Shown here in pieces: positions 1-5,399 of a DNA stretch of 5,399 bases; positions within the stretch are counted from its first letter, which is position 1, and each line of letters begins with the position of its first letter. A program made the position numbers and the translations under genes. The notes beneath the pieces were generated by a model that saw only the letters and a list, made by a program, of their open reading frames with translations, was not told where the DNA came from and ran no database searches. The DNA is from Gammaproteobacteria bacterium (lineage in GTDB: Bacteria > Pseudomonadota > Gammaproteobacteria > Arenicellales > Poriferihabitantaceae). The DNA is taken from contig JAIBDK010000186.1 in assembly GCA_024679435.1 (NCBI GenBank), positions 1 through 5,399 on the forward strand, given 5' to 3'.

Positions 1-1
1 A

Positions 2-199
2 TTTATCATGCAAGAGGCGTGTCCGAATTTAAAAATTGAATTGTACGCTACCCAAAAAATTCAACAACCATTCAATCCGGCATATTTTGCACAATTAAGC
101 GCGCAAGACCTGCACAAGAAGTTATTTTGGCTTGAAAGAGAAGCGTCTAACAGGGTTTTTCCTGATAAGACAGGTATCCAACTTTTAGCAGCCTGTTAG
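2..199 (+). CDS. C-terminal fragment of an unrecognised protein, 5' end outside window
   Basis: The frame is open from the left edge to a TAG stop at 197-199 and encodes 65 visible residues. There is an ATG at 8-10, but only seven bases precede it, the frame continues upstream of it, and no ribosome binding site can be judged, so this is probably the tail of a longer gene. The composition looks protein-like: an amphipathic stretch (SAQDLHKKLFWLEREASNR) and mixed polar residues, with no transmembrane segment, signal peptide or repeat. I do not recognise the family. It converges on the NRPS gene, ending 79 bases from the NRPS stop, so it is not in the same transcript. It may still belong to the same biosynthetic cluster, but this is inference from proximity. 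It could also be a chance open frame. Confidence 0.5.
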   Translation, partial: FIMQEACPNLKIELYATQKIQQPFNPAYFAQLSAQDLHKKLFWLEREASNRVFPDKTGIQLLAAC

Positions 200-223
200 G
201 TAAAGGAAAAATCTCTTTATTGA

Positions 224-236
224 GGGGGGGGGGGGG
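224..236. repeat. Homopolymer run of 13 G in the convergent intergenic gap
   Basis: Thirteen consecutive G (C on the minus strand) sit in the 79-base gap between the two gene ends, in otherwise AT-rich surroundings. The last two G join the following bases to make the palindrome GGCGCGCC at 235-242. The run lies downstream of both stop codons, so slippage would not shift either reading frame. The rest of the gap (200-278) shows no clear hairpin terminator or promoter. Confidence 0.9.
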
Positions 237-278
237 CGCGCCACGCATAGTATTGTATGTTTACTGTTCTCCCCTATT

Positions 279-3200
279 CTATTGCAACTCTCCTTTAAGA
301 TAGGCGAGCATAATCTTCGCAGTTTCGTATACCTGCGGCGTTTCAAGAATATTTCCATGCTCACCTTTTACCAGGTGCATTTTGAGTGTTCTGCTGGTTA
401 ATTGCTCCCATCGATCGATATGCCTTTGAAACTTTGGAATCTGATTCCATTCCTCGCTTCTAAGAAACACGATTTCACCATCGTATCTGGATGCCCGGTA
501 ATTCCGTTTCAAAAAACGATGATTCTGCATTATGCGTTTGTGTTGCCTTTTCCGCGGACTTAAAAACATCCTGCGGGTGGCGTGTAACGGAGATACCAGC
601 ACTCGCTTTGAACCCAGAAAAAGAGACAACCTTTTAAATGAAAAGCCCGAGTCATTATCATTACCTAGAATCGGCCCACCAGAATCAAATATAAAAAGAT
701 GATCTACTTCCTGCCCCTGCTTTTGTAATTGCTGGGCCATTTCAAACGCAATCCATCCGCCAAAACACATTCCACAAATAATATAAGGTCCCACTGGCTG
801 TACTTTGCGTATTTCGTGCACGTAAAATCTGGCCATTTCCGCAATGCTTGCGAACGAGCCACCAGACCCGCCCAGTTCGCGGCTCTGCAACCCATAAAAT
901 GGCTGATCTTCGCCAAGCAGTCTCGCAAGATCCCGATAGAACAGCACATTGCCCTCTGCATGAATCCCAAAAACCGGCCGCTGATTGCCACCAGACTGAA
1001 TCGCAACCAGAGAACTAAAATCACGCGCCGGTTTGCTATCCAGATATCTGGCCAGCGCTCGAATCGTGTGATGTTGAATAAGCAAAGCAAGCGGTATCTC
1101 ATATCCGGTCTGATCAGAGATCGCTTCAACCATACTTGAAGCGGAAAGGGACGTGCCCCCAAGGTCGAAAAAACTTTCGTCAATACCAAACTCATTTTGC
1201 TTGAGAATGGCTTGCCAGATAGCGGTCAGTTGATGCTCCATCTCTGTTTCGGGAGCAGAAAATACCGGTAAGGGTGACTTTTTGATCAAGGTCGATTGAT
1301 CTTGCACGGATGTGCTGAGAAAGCTTTCTGATGCCCGCCACAAATTTTTGTCGCAACGATCATCGTGATCACCCCAATTTATTATCGTTTCGGCAAAAGC
1401 ATCCAGCAACGTTTGCGCAGCCACGGTATCGAAATACGTGCTGTTGAATCCGATCTGTAGCCGCAGCCGTTCCTCATCCGGAACCACCACTATCGTTAGC
1501 GGAAAACTACTAATTGCACCCTGTTCGGAGAAACTTTTTGATACACCCCGTCTTTGGAATGACTTAAGTATCAGACTATCGCCCCCACTGTTTCCTGTCG
1601 TCTGCCAGGGAAAGTTCTCCACCATTACCAGACTTGGAATTCTGATATTTTCTCCTTCCCGATGCACAACTGTGCCGACAGGCTGACGGGTCCACTTTTC
1701 AATTATCGCAGCGGAAACATACTGATAACGCTGCAGGAAGACAGAATTTTGTTTGAACAACGAAAGAGTGTTATCGAGCGAACTCTCTTCAGGGAGCAAA
1801 AGAGATACCGGCAAGTGATTGACAAACTGACCAATCATCGATTCTATTCCCGCCACGGGAACATTGCGCCCGGATACGGTAACGTGAAAAGCAACACGTT
1901 GCTTTACCGAAGCACCAGACAGGCAATAAGCCCAGGCCGCATAAACCAATTCACCAATTGAGTGCCCTTCGCTTTTGAGGCGATTTTTAATATTGATTAA
2001 TTCAGCACCTTCGACGATAAGAGAAACAGATTGCTGGCTTCCGTAATCTTCCACTCGATGTCGCAGGTAACTGGCTGTTTCCTGATCCTCCATAATTGGC
2101 CGCAGGCCATCGAGCACTCTGGTTCGAAGTTCGTCAATTTTCTGAGTTGCTAACCATTGAAGATACTGCTCAAAACCTGGGACAATTTGGGGTCTCAACC
2201 GAGTCGTTCTATCGTTACTCTGATTGTTATAGATTTGTATCAGCCCGCCGATCATACTCGCAGCAGACCAGCCATCCACAAAAACATGATGAAAACTGGC
2301 AACAACCACATGTTGCCGGGCAGACTCTGAAAGAATATTTATCGACCAATGAGATGGCGTAGTCAAGTCCAGCCGAATCCTCCTAAGCTCCTGACAAATG
2401 AGGCGGACATCCTGCTCAATATTTTCTGGCGTGGAATCAGTAAATTTAATTTCGGGCGTCAAATCCCGATGAAAAGTCTGGGAGGAAATTCCATTAGAGT
2501 CTGTGTTTATCGATCCGCGCAGCGCTGGATGTTGGGCAACACAGACACCGAGGCAGGATATCATTAAGTCGTTCTCCAGTAGCCCTTCCAGCTCCGCAAT
2601 AATCTGGATATGTCCAGGGTCGGGAATGTCTTGTCTCAAATGAGAAAACAGGTACGCAGACTGGGAATCTGTGAGCGGAAAATTCATGGCGCATGACTCA
2701 CCGTGTGCGCTGTTATTATTTTTCTGCTCTACATTCTCAAAGGAAACTAGCCGATTAGCCAGTTCTTGCAATATTGGGTATTCAAACAAATCACCGGGTG
2801 CGAGCTGATAGCCCTTGCTGGCAAGCTGTGACAAAACCCGAATAGTTTGTATCGAATCGCCACCGATACGGAAAAAATCACTTTCGCGGTCAACAGATGA
2901 TACCCCAAGGACCGACCGCCATATTGAAGCTAGCAGATGTTCCTCATCAGTATGCAAGGATACGGATTCAGACACCACTTGCTGCCTTGCCCGTTGCGCC
3001 CTTTCACTAAAGCTAGAAAGTAATCGTTTACGGTCCAGTTTCCCATTGTCGAGTCGGGGCAAAGACTCCACTGACTGATATATTTCAGGAATCATATAGT
3101 CCGGCAGATTTTGTTGCAGATGCGCGCTTATTTCAGCAATCCGCCCGTCTGGCAATTCACCTGGAAGCATCGCAATGAGAGCACGCTGAGGCACCGGGGA

Positions 3201-5399
3201 GCCTGACAAATTTTTGTCAATTAGGATCACTGCAGCGTCTTCAACTCCCGGCACTCGCCGCAAGTGATATTCGATTTCTTCGGGCTCCACGCGGTATCCA
3301 CGAATTTTTACCTGAGAATCCTGACGCCCCAGAAATTCAATTGCCCCGTTTGGGTCGTAACAAGCAAGATCTCCGGTCAGATAGAGTCGAGTGCTGTCGC
3401 CAAACACGACTTGGTCATCCAGAAAAGCCGTACTTGATCCCTTTGTTCCTTCGAGATAACCGAGCGCGACACCGGGTCCGGCTATTGCGATTTGACCCGG
3501 CACCCCAAGCGGTGCTGGCTGCAGAAAACAGTCCAGAATTAAAACGGTATAGCCATAAACCGGATAACCTATTGGAACAATTTTGATGGCAGGATGACCG
3601 GTTGCATCATAGACAGTGCACCACACAGTCGCTTCGGTGGGCCCGTATTCATTATATAGCCGGATCCGATTTCCAAATATCTGCTGATGTCGGGATACAC
3701 AATCTCGATCGAGAGATTCGCCGGCACAAATCACCGTATTCAAATGTTGCAATGAGTCTACTTTGTTTGTTAACTGAACGTGCTCAAGCAAAACGCGATA
3801 GAGTCCTGGCAAACACAGGGTATGCGTTATGCGCTGATTTGAGAACAGCGCAACCAGATTATCGATATCCTGCTCAGCTCGATTCTCGCTAATTACCAGC
3901 TTACCCCCGGTTGTTAAGGTCCAGAAAATACCCGCAACTGCACTATCAAAAAACATTGCAGATAACAACAAAAACGCTTCCGGAGGAGGTCCATATTCAT
4001 GGTATCGGGCCACGGTAGAGGCCCGCAGGTTGGCGTGACTGACCACCACCCCCTTAGCGCCACCAGAGCTCCCCGACGTAAACAGGATGTAGGCTGGATC
4101 ATTATTGTTTCTTGTATAGGCAATTGTGCTTTTATTGCCGGCGGGGACTTCGGAAGCAATATTCATACACATAATCCCACTCTCCCGCAGGGCAGCCGAT
4201 GGCTCAGATTCGGTCACTATTAAACTCGCACCGGCATCTTTTGATCTTTTGGCTTTAATTGATTCGGCAACGCTCGAATCAATGACCACATAGGGCGCCC
4301 CCGTCCTGAGCACAGCAAGCATCCAGACAACAAGTGAAACCCCTCTGCTCAGGCACAGCGCCACAGGCGCCCCTCGGTCAACTCCTGATTGACACAGTAT
4401 GTCGACATAGCTTTCGGAAAGCGCGTCCAGTTGAGCATACGTCAAGTTATCCTTACCGCAGCACACGGCCGTGGCATTCGGCGTCGATCTACACTGATGG
4501 AGAATCATCTCATCGACCAGCATATTGCCTGATTCCCGGTCCGTCGAACCTTTCTTAGACGAAGTCGAAAAGGTCTGGAGAAGATCGATCTCCTGATTCC
4601 CAATCATCGGCAGGTTACCAACGGCTTTATTCAGGTTTTCTGGCAATGCTTCCAGCAGTGTATGCATATAACCAAGAATTCTCCCAGCAAGGACATCGTC
4701 AACCAGATTACGATCATGAATTAGAATGCATTCCAGCTCATTCGCAGGAATCGCCAGTAAAGCAAGCGGCAGATTACTCTTCTCATTGTAGTCCGGCGCC
4801 CCAAAATCAAGCCCTCCAGAGAGCGACTGCTGTGCCGGATAGTTCTCAAACACCACGACCGAATCGAAAAGGCCATTCACAGCCGTGTTTTCGCACCAGT
4901 TTTGAATATCGCTCAAGCTGCAATGTTCATGCTCCATTACGGTTAGGATATTGGAGTTCAAATTCCGAAGAAATTCAGCAGTTGTTGTACTCGCATCAAG
5001 TCGGGCACTTAGAGGAACGGAGTTGATAAAAAGCCCCACGGTAGATTCAGCCCCAGCGACAGCCTGAGATCGCCCCGAATAAACAGACCCCCAAATCACC
5101 TGCTGTGTATTGGAACAACGACTTAGCAGGACCGCCCAGCACGCTTGAACAATTGTGTTTAGGGTGACGTTTAGTTGCTTGCAGACTCCCTGAAGTGCGC
5201 TATTTTCCTCCTGATTCAGCTTAAAATTTATTCTCCCATGCCCTAACGAACTGCTGCTTTTTTCACCGTAGCCTGGAAGTAAAATTTCTGTTTTTTCGGG
5301 TCCGAGGCCAAGGTAATCGACCCAGAACTGACGGTCACTTTCCTGATGGCAAGCCTTTTCCTGCAACCAGTCGATGTGATTACGATAACTTCCCGCCGG
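279..5399 (-). CDS. Non-ribosomal peptide synthetase, C-terminal part (C-A-T-C-T-TE), 5' end outside window
   Basis: This is the releasing end of a cytoplasmic multimodular peptide synthetase: it activates an amino acid as aminoacyl-AMP, tethers it to phosphopantetheine, condenses it with the upstream chain and releases the product. Residues are numbered from the first visible codon (5399-5397). Domains in order are partial C (1-263), A (296-801), T1 (816-886), C2 (904-1346), T2 (1383-1454) and TE (1475-1703), then a TAG stop. The first ATG/GTG/TTG-type start in frame is a TTG at 5366, but it is not the real start: the 11 codons before it stay open to the edge and read as normal condensation-domain sequence (YRNHIDWL at 5-12). 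At least the N-terminal half of the first C domain, and probably more modules, lie beyond the edge. No frameshift or internal stop is seen and all visible core motifs are intact. The odd points are the missing A domain between C2 and T2 and a Cys nucleophile in the TE. No promoter is visible. The family call is very secure; the product is unknown. Confidence 0.97.
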   Translation of the reverse strand, partial: PAGSYRNHIDWLQEKACHQESDRQFWVDYLGLGPEKTEILLPGYGEKSSSSLGHGRINFKLNQEENSALQGVCKQLNVTLNTIVQACWAVLLSRCSNTQQVIWGSVYSGRSQAVAGAESTVGLFINSVPLSARLDASTTTAEFLRNLNSNILTVMEHEHCSLSDIQNWCENTAVNGLFDSVVVFENYPAQQSLSGGLDFGAPDYNEKSNLPLALLAIPANELECILIHDRNLVDDVLAGRILGYMHTLLEALPENLNKAVGNLPMIGNQEIDLLQTFSTSSKKGSTDRESGNMLVDEMILHQCRSTPNATAVCCGKDNLTYAQLDALSESYVDILCQSGVDRGAPVALCLSRGVSLVVWMLAVLRTGAPYVVIDSSVAESIKAKRSKDAGASLIVTESEPSAALRESGIMCMNIASEVPAGNKSTIAYTRNNNDPAYILFTSGSSGGAKGVVVSHANLRASTVARYHEYGPPPEAFLLLSAMFFDSAVAGIFWTLTTGGKLVISENRAEQDIDNLVALFSNQRITHTLCLPGLYRVLLEHVQLTNKVDSLQHLNTVICAGESLDRDCVSRHQQIFGNRIRLYNEYGPTEATVWCTVYDATGHPAIKIVPIGYPVYGYTVLILDCFLQPAPLGVPGQIAIAGPGVALGYLEGTKGSSTAFLDDQVVFGDSTRLYLTGDLACYDPNGAIEFLGRQDSQVKIRGYRVEPEEIEYHLRRVPGVEDAAVILIDKNLSGSPVPQRALIAMLPGELPDGRIAEISAHLQQNLPDYMIPEIYQSVESLPRLDNGKLDRKRLLSSFSERAQRARQQVVSESVSLHTDEEHLLASIWRSVLGVSSVDRESDFFRIGGDSIQTIRVLSQLASKGYQLAPGDLFEYPILQELANRLVSFENVEQKNNNSAHGESCAMNFPLTDSQSAYLFSHLRQDIPDPGHIQIIAELEGLLENDLMISCLGVCVAQHPALRGSINTDSNGISSQTFHRDLTPEIKFTDSTPENIEQDVRLICQELRRIRLDLTTPSHWSINILSESARQHVVVASFHHVFVDGWSAASMIGGLIQIYNNQSNDRTTRLRPQIVPGFEQYLQWLATQKIDELRTRVLDGLRPIMEDQETASYLRHRVEDYGSQQSVSLIVEGAELINIKNRLKSEGHSIGELVYAAWAYCLSGASVKQRVAFHVTVSGRNVPVAGIESMIGQFVNHLPVSLLLPEESSLDNTLSLFKQNSVFLQRYQYVSAAIIEKWTRQPVGTVVHREGENIRIPSLVMVENFPWQTTGNSGGDSLILKSFQRRGVSKSFSEQGAISSFPLTIVVVPDEERLRLQIGFNSTYFDTVAAQTLLDAFAETIINWGDHDDRCDKNLWRASESFLSTSVQDQSTLIKKSPLPVFSAPETEMEHQLTAIWQAILKQNEFGIDESFFDLGGTSLSASSMVEAISDQTGYEIPLALLIQHHTIRALARYLDSKPARDFSSLVAIQSGGNQRPVFGIHAEGNVLFYRDLARLLGEDQPFYGLQSRELGGSGGSFASIAEMARFYVHEIRKVQPVGPYIICGMCFGGWIAFEMAQQLQKQGQEVDHLFIFDSGGPILGNDNDSGFSFKRLSLFLGSKRVLVSPLHATRRMFLSPRKRQHKRIMQNHRFLKRNYRASRYDGEIVFLRSEEWNQIPKFQRHIDRWEQLTSRTLKMHLVKGEHGNILETPQVYETAKIMLAYLKGELQ
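291..977 (-). other. Domain: C-terminal type I thioesterase with a cysteine nucleophile
   Basis: This alpha/beta-hydrolase domain releases the finished product by hydrolysis, cyclization or transfer. Landmarks are HAEGN (residues 1480-1484) in the oxyanion-loop region, FYGLQ (1501-1505), and the nucleophile elbow CGMCFGG, in which the usual GxSxG serine is Cys1545 (TGT at 765-767). The likely triad is completed by Asp1572 (in FIFDSGG) and His1681 (in GEHGN). A strongly basic helical stretch at about 1609-1638 precedes YDGEIVFLR, as in other members of the family. Cysteine nucleophiles are known in a subset of NRPS thioesterases, including the one that makes a beta-lactone in obafluorin synthesis. 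The release mode here cannot be read from sequence alone. Confidence 0.94.
1038..1253 (-). other. Domain: peptidyl carrier protein T2, with no cognate A domain in cis
   Basis: The motif FFDLGGTSLSASS contains Ser1417 (TCC at 1149-1151), the predicted phosphopantetheine site, so the carrier looks functional. It begins about 35 residues after the end of C2. The preceding stretch (SPLPVFSAPETEMEHQL) resembles the linker that usually joins an A domain to its carrier, which would fit loss of an A domain between C2 and T2. In this polypeptide nothing is available to load it except the T1 chain or a partner in trans. Confidence 0.95.
1362..2690 (-). other. Domain: condensation domain 2, in a module without an A domain
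   Basis: This is a full-length condensation domain with an intact catalytic motif FHHVFVDGWS; the HHxxxDG stretch is residues 1037-1043, with the active His at 1038. C5-type MIGQFVNHLPV (1188-1198) and VENFPW (1260-1265) follow. The N-terminal motif reads LTDSQSAYLF (909-918) and the position of the usual RHExLRT reads HPALRG (957-962), so the early motifs depart from the common LCL pattern. HHxxxDG rules against a heterocyclization domain, which has DxxxxD. No epimerization-type motif is seen. It could form an amide or an ester with whatever is loaded on T2, or act on the chain in another way; the sequence does not decide. Confidence 0.93.
2742..2954 (-). other. Domain: peptidyl carrier protein T1
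   Basis: This carrier holds the amino acid activated by the preceding A domain. The motif DFFRIGGDSIQ surrounds Ser849 (TCG at 2853-2855), the predicted phosphopantetheine attachment site. The GGDSI form of the motif is often found in carriers paired with epimerization domains, but here it is followed by a condensation domain and no epimerization domain is visible. A polar linker with an Asn run follows before C2. Confidence 0.95.
2997..4514 (-). other. Domain: adenylation domain, substrate not assigned
   Basis: This domain activates one amino acid with ATP and loads T1. Core motifs are all present in order: LTYAQL (residues 319-324), LRTGAPYVVID (364-374), the phosphate-binding loop FTSGSSGGAKG (440-450, Ala replacing the usual Pro before KG), FFDSAVAG (483-490), NEYGPTE (583-589), LYLTGDL (672-678), GRQDSQVKIRG (691-701), LPDYMIP (765-771) and NGKLDR (785-790), whose Lys787 is the expected catalytic lysine. 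Aligning by eye to GrsA PheA, the specificity positions 235, 236, 239, 278, 299, 301, 322, 330, 331 and 517 read D, S, A, L, I, A, E, V, W and K. Asp at 235 supports an alpha-amino acid substrate. I do not recognise the full code and make no substrate call. Confidence 0.95.
4611..5399 (-). other. Domain: condensation domain 1, C-terminal half (truncated by window edge)
   Basis: This half-domain forms the peptide bond between the upstream chain and the amino acid on T1. Visible landmarks are YRNHIDWL (residues 5-12) and FWVDYL (25-30), matching the region after the catalytic motif of C domains; VGLFINSVPL (121-130), the C5-type motif; and FENYP (184-188) near the end of the domain. The catalytic HHxxxDG motif should lie upstream of the visible part, so activity and the LCL, DCL or starter subtype cannot be judged here. 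The fold region is unremarkable for the family. Confidence 0.93.

Noticed and set aside
201..219. Possible terminator hairpin (TAAAG ... CTTTA)
   Set aside because: The stem is only five A/T-rich pairs plus one wobble pair, and no T run follows on either strand.
408..419. Short palindrome ATCGATCGAT
   Set aside because: It lies inside the thioesterase coding region over conserved frame codons and has no repeat copies, so it is probably chance.
704..1195. Minus-strand open frame of 163 codons, and similar frames on either strand between 300 and 5100
   Set aside because: They overlap the NRPS frame, which is supported by intact domain motifs throughout, and their translations show no recognisable motif.
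1253..1362. A degenerate adenylation domain between C2 and T2
   Set aside because: Only about 35 residues separate the domains and no A-domain core motif is present; at most a short linker remnant survives.
1362..2690. C2 as an epimerization or heterocyclization domain
   Set aside because: The catalytic motif is HHVFVDGWS, a condensation type; heterocyclization would need DxxxxD and the characteristic late epimerization motifs are not seen.
5364..5366. TTG as the start codon of the NRPS
   Set aside because: The frame is open for 11 more codons to the window edge and these encode conserved condensation-domain sequence (YRNHIDW), so the codon is an internal Leu.

Overview
The window is almost entirely one reading frame on the minus strand: the 3' part of a large non-ribosomal peptide synthetase (NRPS) gene. 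It is open from the right edge (base 5399) to a TAG stop at 279-281, giving 1706 visible residues. The beginning of the gene lies outside the window. The domain order read from motifs is C (C-terminal half only) - A - T - C - T - TE. The enzyme therefore ends with a complete elongation module (C-A-T), then a second condensation domain and carrier protein with no adenylation domain between them, then a thioesterase. This is the end of an assembly line, where the finished peptide is released.

Region by region: bases 2-199 (+) hold the C-terminal end of another, unrecognised gene whose frame is open at the left edge. Bases 200-278 are a short gap between the two convergent gene ends, containing a run of 13 G directly followed by CGCGCC, which together form an 8-base GGCGCGCC palindrome. 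Bases 279-5399 (-) are the NRPS. No RNA gene, insertion sequence, CRISPR array or convincing promoter or terminator was seen. The other open frames inside 279-5399, on either strand, look like shadows of the NRPS frame.

Points of interest are the A-less terminal C-T-TE module, which implies loading of the last carrier in trans or another unusual use; a cysteine in place of serine as the predicted thioesterase nucleophile; and an adenylation-domain specificity code (DSALIAEVW-K) that I cannot assign to a substrate. None of these is unprecedented alone, but the combination makes the product and release chemistry hard to predict from module count.

The organism is not identifiable. Moderate base composition and a very long NRPS frame fit a Gram-negative bacterium, perhaps a proteobacterium, but this is a weak inference and a cyanobacterium or other NRPS-rich bacterium is not excluded.
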